29,552 nt of DNA from a virus. The DNA lies in IMG/VR virus record IMGVR_UViG_3300047297_000053, positions 1 through 29,552 of that record, one strand, 5' to 3'. Both the position numbers and the translations under genes were made by a program. Of the stretch, positions 8,036 to 15,336 are shown piece after piece; position 1 is the first letter of the stretch, and every line of letters begins with the position of its first letter. The notes under the pieces were generated by a model. It worked only from the letters and a program-made list of their open reading frames with translations. It ran no database searches and was not told the origin of the DNA.

Positions 8036-9223
8036 CTATGCAAAATAAAATGTTCCTGGTCTATTATGAGTTTTGCAATCAACGGCAAGTGCGAGAGCCA
8101 TCACGCAGTCATCGTGTAGTCCAGCGGGTGCAGTATATCGCACACCAGTTCTTGTGTATTCAAATTCAAAGTTCTCCATCTCCGAGCCAATCGGTTCTTC
8201 AGGAAAGAACACATCGGTTTGTTGAACCGACATCACCAATCCTTCAATGAGTTGTTGTTTGCTTTGGCTTGTGAACTTGAATCCCTTCACTCTTTGACAA
8301 AGTCGTTGTAGTTGTTCCACGATAGGATCACCCACTCCAGTTGAATCAACAAACGATGGTGTGTTTCCAATCAGTTTGACAATCCGTGCTTGAGTGACTG
8401 ACCAATCGGCTTGAAATCGTTCGCAATATGATACGCAATTATTCGCATCCATACCAATAATAACCGTATAATCCGAGTATTTGGCAAGGTCAATTCCCCA
8501 AGCAACAACGGGCATTGATGAAATAGGTCGGTAGCATTTGCGGATTGCATCTATGCCAAACGGATTTGATTTGTCATCGGCTGGTTCTGCAAGGTATAAT
8601 TCACGAAAGACATAATCAGGTAGATCTCGCTTGGCTTGTTCAATCTCTGATTCCGAGATGATGCCTTCCCTTGCAGCATCGTATGCCGTTATTTTGAAAT
8701 ACTTGTATTCGGGTTCTCCTTGCCTTGCTCTCTCGCCTAATTTATAGAACCAGTTCTTTTTACCTTTGACATTCCCGATGAGTTTGCACTTGCCTTGTGT
8801 AGCAGTCAGCGTTGAACGGAGTGCATACCAACTCTCCTCACGCATCCTTGATGCTTCATCAATCACGGCAGCATATACATCGTCACCATACAAGTTGTCC
8901 GGCTTCTCTCCGCTCTTGAACTCTATGCGTGATCCAGTTGGCAAGGTCAACAATAGTTTTGTTTCGTTGCTCAAGAAGAAGTTCTTGTCGGTGACTTGGT
9001 TCTTCATCCTTCGGAATGCAATCTCCGCTTGTTGGTATACTGGGGCAACCCACCACACCGACTGACCATCCTTGCATTGGAGTGCTTGTTCAAAGAGCCA
9101 AATGATATGGGATGCCGTCTTTCCCGTTTTTGTACTCGCAGCAGTAATCGTGAACCTCTCCTCGCAATCAAGGATGTCCTTTTGGTAACTCGTCAGATAT
9201 GGTCGTGTGTAATTTATTTGCAC
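8036..9223 (-). CDS. terL: Terminase large subunit
   Basis: 395 residues. The ATPase domain has a Walker A-like TAASTKTGKT (about 27-36) and Walker B AAVIDEAS (D121, E122). The C-terminal RNase H-like nuclease has GIDLAKYSD (D244), VDSTGVGDP (D292) and GLHDDCVMALALA (D370, D371). Together these define a phage DNA-packaging motor that cuts concatemers and pumps DNA through the portal. At 395 residues it is a compact TerL. It overlaps the upstream glycosyltransferase by 10 bp, and the tail chaperone follows. The portal is far away at 21783-23666, so the usual TerL-portal adjacency is broken here. Confidence 0.95.
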   Translation of the reverse strand: MQINYTRPYLTSYQKDILDCEERFTITAASTKTGKTASHIIWLFEQALQCKDGQSVWWVAPVYQQAEIAFRRMKNQVTDKNFFLSNETKLLLTLPTGSRIEFKSGEKPDNLYGDDVYAAVIDEASRMREESWYALRSTLTATQGKCKLIGNVKGKKNWFYKLGERARQGEPEYKYFKITAYDAAREGIISESEIEQAKRDLPDYVFRELYLAEPADDKSNPFGIDAIRKCYRPISSMPVVAWGIDLAKYSDYTVIIGMDANNCVSYCERFQADWSVTQARIVKLIGNTPSFVDSTGVGDPIVEQLQRLCQRVKGFKFTSQSKQQLIEGLVMSVQQTDVFFPEEPIGSEMENFEFEYTRTGVRYTAPAGLHDDCVMALALAVDCKTHNRPGTFYFA

Positions 9224-10203
9224 AACGATTTGTAAAGTGCTAAACGAGTAAGGTTGTGAAGTTCAAGATTGTGATGCTTTTGGCAGTAGTCGTAGTTTGC
9301 CAATCCCATTGACTGACGAACCGAGTGACCAACATCAATCAGTTTCTGAATCGCAGTCCGCCAATCGTTTTGAGTTACCAACAACACCCCGTCATTCGCT
9401 TGATGGTATAAGTACGGATACACCGCAGAACAAATGATTGGCTTCTTATAAGCACTTGCTTCCACAATCTTCAGCTCAGATTTGCATTGGTTGAACTTGT
9501 TGTCTTGCAACGGTGCAATCACAATGTCAAAATGCTTGTACACTTCACCATATTCAAACACCGATGTGCCTTCCACAATCTTTGCATTGGGCATACTCTT
9601 GGCAATGCGATTCCAAATCTCTCCTGGTGTGTAACCGCAGATGTAGAACTCAATGTCAAGTCCTTTGATTTGGTCAGCAATCAATTTCAAGTCCTCCTCG
9701 TGTGTAACTCCACCAACCCATCCGACCTTCACTTTGTCGGTGCGTTCTGATGGCACGGCTTCCCATTGCTTGTGTGTGTAGTCCAAACAGTTGGATGCGA
9801 TGATGACATTCTCGTTGATTTGACGAATCTCTTTTGCAAGTGCTGGTGTTGTGGTGATCACCGCATCAGCGTAATTGATTGCATCTTTCACGCCTTGTTT
9901 GATTCCTTTGCGATATGCCCAATATGCCGGGTTGTATTTAGGAAGCACCCAATAGTCGTCAATGTCCACGACATAGGGAGTGCCTGAATCAGCAATCTTC
10001 TTCAAGACATCATAATGCTTTGCACCAAGCCATCGTGAGAACACAACCACATCAAATTGAGAATAGTCAAGTGTGAGCCATTCTTCTGCAGATTGACAAA
10101 CGCTGACATCTGCGTGTCCATCAATCTGCATCCGAAGGTGTGGTGTGAATAGACGGTGGTAAACAACACCATTGATTCCGTCAGTTAGAATAAGGAGTTT
10201 CAT
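9214..10203 (-). CDS. GT-B glycosyltransferase between terminase genes
   Basis: 329 residues with a two-domain GT-B layout: N-terminal Rossmann-like half (MKLLILTDGINGVVYHRL; VVDIDDYW near 78-85), second half beginning near VKVGWVGGVTHEEDL (158-172), and the donor-binding stretch APLQDNKFNQCKSELK then IVEASAYKKPII (230-257), where the Glu residues match the GT4-family E-x7-E region. It should transfer a sugar from a nucleotide donor, perhaps onto phage structural protein, host glycan or DNA; the acceptor cannot be told. It overlaps the 61-residue ORF by 4 bp upstream and terL by 10 bp downstream, so it is co-translated with packaging genes. Confidence 0.85.
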   Translation of the reverse strand: MKLLILTDGINGVVYHRLFTPHLRMQIDGHADVSVCQSAEEWLTLDYSQFDVVVFSRWLGAKHYDVLKKIADSGTPYVVDIDDYWVLPKYNPAYWAYRKGIKQGVKDAINYADAVITTTPALAKEIRQINENVIIASNCLDYTHKQWEAVPSERTDKVKVGWVGGVTHEEDLKLIADQIKGLDIEFYICGYTPGEIWNRIAKSMPNAKIVEGTSVFEYGEVYKHFDIVIAPLQDNKFNQCKSELKIVEASAYKKPIICSAVYPYLYHQANDGVLLVTQNDWRTAIQKLIDVGHSVRQSMGLANYDYCQKHHNLELHNLTRLALYKSLCK

Positions 10204-10385
10204 TCGTTTGGTAGAATTGGGATTGGCATCCAGTACATCACATTAATCCAAGACATCGTGTTCTCGTCAATCCACATATCTCCATTGTACCGAGCAAGTT
10301 TGATTTCGCCATCAAAGGTTGCAACGAGTTTAAGTTCTCCGTCATACGGTGGGAATGTGTCCTCACCTCTCCAAGTTTTTTTCAT
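10200..10385 (-). CDS. Small protein with DUF551-like ending
   Basis: 61 residues, overlapping the small terminase by 23 bp and the glycosyltransferase by 4 bp. It starts MKKTWRGEDTFPPYDGEL and ends SWINVMYWMPIPILPNE, which resembles the W..V..WMP.P.PP ending of DUF551-type phage proteins. The function of that group is unknown. The aromatic, acidic composition suggests a compact soluble protein. I place moderate trust in it being real because it fills the gap between two firm genes without leaving spare sequence. Confidence 0.65.
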   Translation of the reverse strand: MKKTWRGEDTFPPYDGELKLVATFDGEIKLARYNGDMWIDENTMSWINVMYWMPIPILPNE

Positions 10386-10752
10386 CGAGATTCAAAGTTA
10401 TTGTAAAGTTTTTTGATTGTATTGTTTGATCAATGGTCTCTTTCGGTTTGCCTTGTGAACGAGTGAGTAGCGTCTCCAAGTTAAACAAAGAGTTCTTGTC
10501 GTGCGACTTTAATAACGCACCGGCAATGATTCGTTCAAGGATGGTGTATTCGTCACCCTTGTCGATGGCTTCAAGGTCTTTGCGTGACATCACGAGCATC
10601 GTGTTGACGGTGTCTTCGACTTGACTCTTTTGATACCCGATTTCTTTCAATAGGGTAACCAATTTCTTTGGTCTGCCGTGCGGATTCAGGACTTCTCCTT
10701 TCGCTGGTCTTGTCAAACTTCCTCCGTGTGGTTGCTTCTCTTGTGTTGCCAT
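10363..10752 (-). CDS. terS: Terminase small subunit-like (DUF5681-like N-terminus)
   Basis: 129 residues. The N-terminus GGSLTRPAKGEVLNPHGRP followed by KKLVTL has the Gly-Arg-Pro-rich start found in DUF5681 and terminase small subunit-like proteins. The remainder is helical and charged (SRKDLEAIDKGDEYTILERI, SKNFTITLNLDE). TerS recognises the packaging site and regulates TerL. Its position directly after an HNH nuclease gene and two genes before terL supports the call. ATG at 10752 is preceded by GGAG. No N-terminal HTH is obvious, so the assignment depends partly on context. Confidence 0.7.
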   Translation of the reverse strand: MATQEKQPHGGSLTRPAKGEVLNPHGRPKKLVTLLKEIGYQKSQVEDTVNTMLVMSRKDLEAIDKGDEYTILERIIAGALLKSHDKNSLFNLETLLTRSQGKPKETIDQTIQSKNFTITLNLDEKNLER

Positions 10753-10761
10753 ATCTCCGAA

Positions 10762-11016
10762 TTATCCCCGAATTAATCTTTCTGCGTGTTTGCATTTCAA
10801 GAAGTCCTTGTATTGCTTCTTGTCCCCATATTTGATGTGGCACTCTCTACACAAACACATCAGATTTTCGATGACATCTTTGGTTGTTGTTCCTCCCATT
10901 CCCCTTGCTTCGATGTGGTGTAAGTCGTTACCAACTTTCCCGCACACTTCACAATCTATGAATGAGCTGATGTCATATCCGAAGTGGTTAAAATATACCA
11001 TCGTGTGTTTTTTCAA
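10762..11016 (-). CDS. HNH endonuclease
   Basis: 84 residues with a complete zinc-binding HNH motif: C22-x2-C25 (CEVC), H33-H34 (LHHIE), N51 (IENLMCLC), C56-x2-C59 and H60 (CRECH). HNH proteins beside terminase genes, like HK97 gp74, assist specific cutting of concatemeric DNA during packaging; that role is inferred here from the adjacent terS and terL. It overlaps the upstream 73-residue gene by 4 bp (ATGA). MKKHTMVYF and the internal MVYF are both possible starts; the overlap favours the first. Confidence 0.9.
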   Translation of the reverse strand: MKKHTMVYFNHFGYDISSFIDCEVCGKVGNDLHHIEARGMGGTTTKDVIENLMCLCRECHIKYGDKKQYKDFLKCKHAERLIRG

Positions 11017-11234
11017 ATTGTCAATCCTTCCTCAATTAGCAATTCACGAATAAAGTCACGAACCTTGACGAGTGCATCAACAACTTCATCAGGCGTTTCA
11101 TCGGATGCGTACTTTGTCCGTGTTCTCAACTCGTTGTCAATTTCTGATACGATGCACTTCCACTTCCATCCGTTTGTGCAATCTTCAAATTCTTGGCGTT
11201 CTTCGTGTAGGTCAAATTCAATTATTGCTTTCAT
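11013..11234 (-). CDS. Conserved small phage protein of unknown function
   Basis: 73 residues, MKAIIEFDLHEERQEFEDCT then a short W-K-W stretch, then a helical C-terminus (DEVVDALVKVRDFIRELLI). The MKAIIEFDL-x-E-x-x-E-F opening recurs in small early proteins of many phages with no assigned function. It overlaps the preceding gene by 17 bp and the HNH gene by 4 bp, so it is translated as part of a tightly packed cluster. Confidence 0.7.
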   Translation of the reverse strand: MKAIIEFDLHEERQEFEDCTNGWKWKCIVSEIDNELRTRTKYASDETPDEVVDALVKVRDFIRELLIEEGLTI

Positions 11235-11487
11235 CTGAGAATGTTTCGTTGTAGTATTGTTCTGGATTCTTATATTTTATGTCTTCAATAAAACCACTTC
11301 CATCATCAAATCCCGCTTCACTTGCATTCATTATTTCCTCCTTGTGCATTGCTTTGGCTTGTTGTTCTGCTTTTGCCAGTTCTTCTGCATATTCATTTGC
11401 AGAAAGTTTGCCTAACCTTACTTCGATTTCCAAAACATCTCTTTTAACCGAATACCAATCCACGCTACTTTGTTTATTGTTGCTCAT
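11218..11487 (-). CDS. Small acidic protein, MSNNKQS leader (copy A)
   Basis: 89 residues from ATG 11487, chosen because GGAGGTAAC lies directly upstream and because the first seven codons are shared with the gene at 11704-11973. It has a helical middle (KLSANEYAEELAKAEQQAKA) and an acidic, Asp/Glu/Asn-rich end. No domain recognised. It overlaps the preceding gene by 14 bp and the next by 17 bp. Confidence 0.65.
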   Translation of the reverse strand: MSNNKQSSVDWYSVKRDVLEIEVRLGKLSANEYAEELAKAEQQAKAMHKEEIMNASEAGFDDGSGFIEDIKYKNPEQYYNETFSDESNN

Positions 11488-11488
11488 T
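11466..11488. repeat. 23-bp direct repeat at a gene start, copy A
   Basis: Identical to 11952-11974. It covers the ATG and the first seven codons (MSNNKQS) of the gene at 11218-11487. Since the proteins diverge afterwards, it may mark an exchanged or duplicated start cassette. Confidence 0.85.
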
Positions 11489-11707
11489 GTTACCTCCAAA
11501 TGTTTCGTTAAATATGTTTTTAATAAATGTAATTTCTTCAAGGTCATTATAGTTATGTACAGTTTTTGTTAATTCATCTTGGTCGTATTCATATTCCCTT
11601 GATAACCTTTCTTCAAAGTAATACCAAGTGTTGTTGAACCAAAGAAACTTGCTTACGCCATTTACTGTTTGCCCTATGTCAAATACATCTCCATTATTAA
11701 TTTTCAT
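11474..11707 (-). CDS. Hypothetical small protein
   Basis: 77 residues starting MKINNGDVFDIGQTVNGVSK with an aromatic stretch (FLWFNNTWYYFEE) and an acidic C-terminus. The start has a strong AAGGAGGTAAC Shine-Dalgarno-like sequence. It overlaps the MSNNKQS-leader gene on each side (4 bp upstream, 14 bp downstream). The compact beta-type N-terminus hints at a small SH3-like fold, but this is only an impression; no function can be given. Confidence 0.65.
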   Translation of the reverse strand: MKINNGDVFDIGQTVNGVSKFLWFNNTWYYFEERLSREYEYDQDELTKTVHNYNDLEEITFIKNIFNETFGGNNEQQ

Positions 11708-11973
11708 TTGTTACCTCCTTGTATTTTATTACGCATCCAATCTATTCCAATTGTAGCACCATAGATTACCCCATCATTAAATTGTCCATCGTCAAGGTGT
11801 TTAGTGTAGGGAAATGTGTTTATAAATTCACCTATCTCCTCATCACTTGGTAGTTCGATGGGTGTTAATGATTCAACAATTCTATTTTTGGAAACATTTC
11901 TTTTGGCTAAATCTATTGCCCGTTCTACTTGTTCTTCTGTGTATAGTATCATACTTTGTTTATTGTTGCTCAT
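11704..11973 (-). CDS. Small protein, MSNNKQS leader (copy B)
   Basis: 89 residues starting MSNNKQSMILYTEEQVERAI, followed by ELPSDEEIGEFINTFPYT and a C-terminal GATIGIDWMRNKI. The YTEEQVxxAIxxA and GxxxGxxWMRNKI features recur in small hypothetical proteins of Bacteroidota phages. The first seven residues equal those of the gene at 11218-11487, but the rest differs. ATGA overlap with the upstream CxxC protein. Confidence 0.7.
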   Translation of the reverse strand: MSNNKQSMILYTEEQVERAIDLAKRNVSKNRIVESLTPIELPSDEEIGEFINTFPYTKHLDDGQFNDGVIYGATIGIDWMRNKIQGGNK

Positions 11974-11974
11974 T
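11952..11974. repeat. 23-bp direct repeat at a gene start, copy B
   Basis: Identical to 11466-11488; it covers the ATG and first seven codons of the gene at 11704-11973. The copies are 486 bp apart, and recombination between them would exchange or delete the two genes between. Confidence 0.85.
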
Positions 11975-12221
11975 TGCGTTTGCGTTTTGGTTTCTGCTCA
12001 TCATCGGCAAGTTGTGCCAACTCAATTGCTTTTTGGTCTGCCCAAATTAAAAGTGAGAACACCGACTCAATCACACAAGTTGAGCAGTTTGGAACATTGC
12101 GACCAAATATCTCACGATGTACATTCTGAAGTTGTGCGGATTGCTCAGGCGTTAATTGGAACACGAGTGTCTTTTTGTAGATCTCGTATGCCGGGCGAAG
12201 TGACTGGATGAATTCTATCAT
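11970..12221 (-). CDS. Small CxxC protein, unknown function
   Basis: 83 residues, MIEFIQSLRPAYEIYKKTL, a Q-rich helix (TPEQSAQLQNVHREIFG), then RNVPNCSTCVIESVFSLL with a CxxC pair, and a basic tail (KPKRKRK). The single CxxC could be redox active or half of a metal site; no further ligands are evident. The basic end suggests nucleic-acid contact. ATGA overlap with the membrane protein upstream and with the MSNNKQS gene downstream. Confidence 0.65.
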   Translation of the reverse strand: MIEFIQSLRPAYEIYKKTLVFQLTPEQSAQLQNVHREIFGRNVPNCSTCVIESVFSLLIWADQKAIELAQLADDEQKPKRKRK

Positions 12222-12472
12222 AGTTTTGTTTCAAGGAGTGCGACAATGACGGTTGCGATGGATGCGTACAAGATACCCACAAATCCGTAGGTGTATATAA
12301 AAAATGACAATCCCAACCACCACGATAGGCAGAAAGCACAGTCAAGTGGTTTCATTCGTTTCCATTTGGAGAAGTCGCTTCCGTAGATATAGCGTTTGAG
12401 CAAGTCGGCTGGTTTGCCGAAGTTGACAATGATGATGCTTAGACAAGCAATTCCAATTATTTCGTTGTACAT
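12218..12472 (-). CDS. Small membrane protein with CAFCLSWWLG motif
   Basis: 84 residues from ATG 12472, preferred over the upstream start at 12565, which would sit deep in the previous gene. Two or three hydrophobic segments are seen: MYNEIIGIACLSIIIVNFG, CLSWWLGLSFFIYTYGF and GILYASIATVIVALL. The motif LDCAFCLSWWLG resembles the CxxC-x-x-W-x-G of small membrane proteins found in phages of Bacteroidota. No function is known to me. It overlaps the sigma-like gene by 16 bp. Confidence 0.65.
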   Translation of the reverse strand: MYNEIIGIACLSIIIVNFGKPADLLKRYIYGSDFSKWKRMKPLDCAFCLSWWLGLSFFIYTYGFVGILYASIATVIVALLETKL

Positions 12473-12966
12473 CTTTCTTTCATTAATTTTACTACACGCA
12501 GAATCTCTCTGACTGAAATATCCGTTTGGCGATGAATTGCCCTTGCTGACATTCCGCTGCACCAAAGTTTGAATAACTCCCTTTCATAGAAATATGCTGA
12601 TTCAGTTACCTGGTTTATTTTGTTGATTCGTTTTTGTTCGATTAGTTCTTCTTCTTCTCTTTCAAAAAGAAGGTCGGGTTCTTGGGATAGATTAAGGTCG
12701 TAGACATCCAGCGAATCATATATGCGAGATTCACCAAAGGGATGCCGGTTGCCGTTGATACAAAGGTACAAAAGACGGATTGTCCAAAACTGGATGTATC
12801 CGTCATTGTATATCTTTTCAATTTGTTCATCAGGTTTTTCAAGTATTGTCAGAAAATAGAATTGATAGAGTTCCCGTGCCAACTCGTTCCCTTTGGCAAT
12901 GTTCTTGGTGGCTTTGGTTAGCCATTCAGCTTTCGAGAGTTCCTCTATGATTTCCGCTTTTTTCAC
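12457..12966 (-). CDS. Sigma-70-like or HTH transcription regulator
   Basis: 169 residues from GTG 12966. The first 75 (KGNELARELYQFYFLTILEK and GYIQFWTIRLLYLCINGN) resemble region 2 of small sigma-70-like proteins in Bacteroidota phages. The C-terminus (YERELFKLWCSGMSARAIHR, then QTDISVREILRVVKLMKE, about 127-165) is an HTH of region-4 type. A long acidic linker lies between them. The gene heads the unit leading from replication to packaging genes, where a late-gene regulator is expected. I infer that it redirects or modifies host RNA polymerase. Alternatives are a RinA-like activator or a plain HTH protein. A promoter-like box lies at 12985-12992. Confidence 0.6.
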   Translation of the reverse strand: MKKAEIIEELSKAEWLTKATKNIAKGNELARELYQFYFLTILEKPDEQIEKIYNDGYIQFWTIRLLYLCINGNRHPFGESRIYDSLDVYDLNLSQEPDLLFEREEEELIEQKRINKINQVTESAYFYERELFKLWCSGMSARAIHRQTDISVREILRVVKLMKERCTTK

Positions 12967-12984
12967 ATTTTCTTTTCAATACTA

Positions 12985-12992
12985 CAAATATA
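12985..12992 (-). promoter_or_regulatory. Promoter -7 box, weak candidate
   Basis: TATATTTG on the minus strand fits the TAnnTTTG -7 box, 18 bp before the GTG of the sigma-like gene, in the 69-bp gap after the DnaA-like gene. There is no TTTG at the expected -33 distance, so it may need an activator or be chance in AT-rich DNA. Confidence 0.35.
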
Positions 12993-13035
12993 ACCATTCT
13001 TTTCGTATTTTTTCTTTATACGCAACATCTCATCC

Positions 13036-13512
13036 TCAGAGCGGAGAATATGTATTGACGAGCTTAGACCTTTCGTGCAAATGCAAACCCAGTAAGGATA
13101 GAGATTCGACATATAATTTGTTGGTTGTTCGGTCATATTCTACAAGGGATTCGTACACTTGCACGGAGTTGATGATGGTTGAGTGATCACGATGAAGAAT
13201 CTTGCCGATGGAAAGATAGGTCATCTTCAAATGCTTTCTACATAAATAGCAAAACAAGTGCCGAGCATCCATAATGTTTTGAGTGCGTACCTTGTCAACG
13301 ATTGCATCAGGTGTGACATCATACACGATTGAAACAACTCGCATTGCTTCAGTCCATTCCGCATCTATCTCGTTTATCTTGCATCTTGGGTTGATGATTT
13401 CGTCTTTGAGTTTCTTGACCTCGTCAATTCGTTTCTGATTAAGTTCGGCAACAACACCCCGAAGGCGTTTAACTTCTTGTTTTAGTAGGTGGGTTTCTTG
13501 GTAGTGGTTCAT
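13036..13512 (-). CDS. DnaA domain IV-like DNA-binding protein
   Basis: 158 residues. The N-terminus (about 5-45) is a coiled coil (LLKQEVKRLRGVVAELNQKR). Residues 52-120 match domain IV of DnaA: WTEAMRVVSIVYDVTPDAIV, ARHLFCYLCRKHLKMTYLS, IGKILHRDHSTIINSV. The RDHST segment is the DnaA signature that contacts the DnaA box. The AAA+ domain of DnaA is absent, so it cannot act as a full initiator. It overlaps the DnaB-type helicase gene by 4 bp and so belongs to the replication operon. I infer that it marks the phage origin, or competes with host DnaA. ATG at 13512. Confidence 0.8.
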   Translation of the reverse strand: MNHYQETHLLKQEVKRLRGVVAELNQKRIDEVKKLKDEIINPRCKINEIDAEWTEAMRVVSIVYDVTPDAIVDKVRTQNIMDARHLFCYLCRKHLKMTYLSIGKILHRDHSTIINSVQVYESLVEYDRTTNKLYVESLSLLGLHLHERSKLVNTYSPL

Positions 13513-14747
13513 AGTCGTTCTTCATACATTGTGCGTTCACCGATGAATGTCGTTTTGATTGTGTAGCATTCACCGTGACGATTCTTTGCAATAATCAGTT
13601 CGGCTTCTTCTTGCTGGAGCTTCTCACCTGAATAGTATGCCGGGCGAAATGGGAACATCACAACATCCGCATCTTGTTCAATACTTCCACTCTCACGGAT
13701 ATCACTCAGCATCGGTCTCTTGTCCGCTCTCTCCTCACATTTGCGTGATAACTGTGCCAACACTATGACGGTGATATTTAGTTCCTTAGAAAGCAATTTT
13801 AAGTTTCTTGATATTTCTGCAATCTCTTGTTCTCGATTTGTCTTTGTTCCTTTGATTAACTGGATGTAATCAATCACCAACAACTCAAGTCCGTGTTTTG
13901 CTTTGTGAATCTTGGCTTTGGATTTGATTTGTTGAATACTGCAATTTGGATCATCGTCAATGTAGAATTGCACGGTCTGATTGTTTGCTGAATTAATAAG
14001 TTGCTCAACCTCAAACTCGCGAAGGTTGGCATTCCTAATCTTCCAATTTGCAAGGTCGGTGATCAATGACAAGTATCTTTTGACAAGTTGCTCATTGCTC
14101 ATCTCCAGCGACAAGAACAAACCCTTTCCACCTATCTTGGCGAAGTCATACATCAGCGACAAAGCAAGTGCCGTTTTGCCTTGTCCAGGTCGTGCAGCCA
14201 TCACAATCAAATCACCGTTGTTCCATCCTCCCAATACCCGGTCAAGTCCAGCCCATCCCGTTTGTCTTCCCGTGAGCTTGTCACCTCTTTGCACCGCCTC
14301 AATAATTGCATCAACGGTCTTGTTGGTAACTGCTGAAATCTGCACGGGATCATTGATTGTTGTGAACTTGGTGTTGTCAACCATTGTTTGAACATTGGTG
14401 AGTATCTCTTTTAAGTCAGCGTTCAAATCCAAGTTTGTGATGTTCTCAACGAATTGTTTTTTAAGGTACTTGTGTTCAAGTGCTGGAAGGTGACTGCTGA
14501 TGTTTGGCATTCCATAAACATTCTGAGTGAGTTGAACGATTGTGACCATCTCCGCACGATTAAACTTTTTGCCTAATGTCAGCACATCAATCTCATCGTT
14601 GTTGATGTACATCTCCAACATCACCTCAACAATCCGTTTGTTGAGTGGTGTTTCAAACCATTGCGATTTGATTCTCGGCAACATTGCACGAGTTTGGTCG
14701 TAGAATAGTAGTTGACCGATTATGTAGTCCTCAAGTTCGTTCATCAT
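13509..14747 (-). CDS. dnaB: Replicative DNA helicase, DnaB family
   Basis: 412 residues. An N-terminal helical domain (EDYIIGQLLFYDQTR and onward) is followed by the RecA-like core: Walker A AARPGQGKT (184-192), Walker B LLVIDYIQLI (D293), H4-type AQLSRKCEERADKRP, and RESGSIEQDADVV near 351-363. This is a hexameric helicase that unwinds DNA 5'-3' at the fork and works with a primase. No primase gene is recognised in the window, so host DnaG is probably used. The start overlaps the end of the DUF6291-like gene by 17 bp, consistent with an initiator/loader-helicase pair. Confidence 0.93.
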   Translation of the reverse strand: MMNELEDYIIGQLLFYDQTRAMLPRIKSQWFETPLNKRIVEVMLEMYINNDEIDVLTLGKKFNRAEMVTIVQLTQNVYGMPNISSHLPALEHKYLKKQFVENITNLDLNADLKEILTNVQTMVDNTKFTTINDPVQISAVTNKTVDAIIEAVQRGDKLTGRQTGWAGLDRVLGGWNNGDLIVMAARPGQGKTALALSLMYDFAKIGGKGLFLSLEMSNEQLVKRYLSLITDLANWKIRNANLREFEVEQLINSANNQTVQFYIDDDPNCSIQQIKSKAKIHKAKHGLELLVIDYIQLIKGTKTNREQEIAEISRNLKLLSKELNITVIVLAQLSRKCEERADKRPMLSDIRESGSIEQDADVVMFPFRPAYYSGEKLQQEEAELIIAKNRHGECYTIKTTFIGERTMYEERL

Positions 14748-15336
14748 ATTCTTTCAAAGAAAACACTTTTCGGTTGATAATTTGTGGAGTACTTAGATTA
14801 TTTGTAGAATTTTTTTTCCAAGTCATAACACACGACTTCCAATCCTTTATTTTGTTCTTGCCAATCACCCAACCTTTAGCTTCATAAAAATAGAAGAAAC
14901 GCTCTGCGAGATTCTCCATTCCTTTTTCAGCCATATAGATTTCGATTTCTTGAATAGTGGGTTTGATAAAACCCTTATTTACTTTTATATCATTTACAGT
15001 AGCAGTATCATTAGCATTTACATTATCAGCTTTTTTGGGTTCTTCAAAAAAGGGTTGGGTTATTTGGGTTATTTCATCCTTCTTTGGTCTTCCACCTTTT
15101 GCACCATTAAACTTTTGCTTATCAATGTAATCGTCATATTTACGCAAATCCCTCTTCAGTTGCGTTTTAATGGGTTCAAATGCGATGGTTAATAGTAAGT
15201 CATCACACGGTGGATTTTCATCGTTGACATATGCAAAGATGTGTTTGATTAATTTACCCGCAATTTCATCAGGTAGTTTGTTGAATACTCCTTGTTGATC
15301 GCAATAGAGTAGAAATGATTTTTTGTCTTTAGCCAT
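14731..15336 (-). CDS. Replisome organiser/helicase loader-like (DUF6291-like)
   Basis: 201 residues. The N-terminal 85 (KSFLLYCDQQGVFNKLPDEI to KFNGAKGGRPKK) match the DUF6291-type domain common in Bacteroidota phages and mobile elements next to replication genes. A low-complexity linker (DNVNANDTATVND) separates it from a C-terminal module ending in GWVIGKNKIKDWKSCVMTW, like the last part of phage replisome organisers and DnaD-like proteins. I infer origin binding or DnaB loading. ATG at 15336 follows immediately after a hairpin and seven U (15337-15389), which suggests control by attenuation. Confidence 0.75.
   Translation of the reverse strand: MAKDKKSFLLYCDQQGVFNKLPDEIAGKLIKHIFAYVNDENPPCDDLLLTIAFEPIKTQLKRDLRKYDDYIDKQKFNGAKGGRPKKDEITQITQPFFEEPKKADNVNANDTATVNDIKVNKGFIKPTIQEIEIYMAEKGMENLAERFFYFYEAKGWVIGKNKIKDWKSCVMTWKKNSTNNLSTPQIINRKVFSLKEYDERT

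Noticed and set aside
8017-8041. Imperfect palindrome after the large terminase
   Set aside because: The stem has three mismatches in ten pairs and no T-tract; it includes the terL stop. Too weak for a terminator or operator.
12218-12565. Longer start for the CAFCLSWWLG membrane protein
   Set aside because: It would extend 109 bp into the sigma-like gene. ATG 12472 gives a clean membrane protein with a short overlap.
13981-14391. Plus-strand 136-residue frame
   Set aside because: It is antisense to the DnaB core, with no start signal or family.
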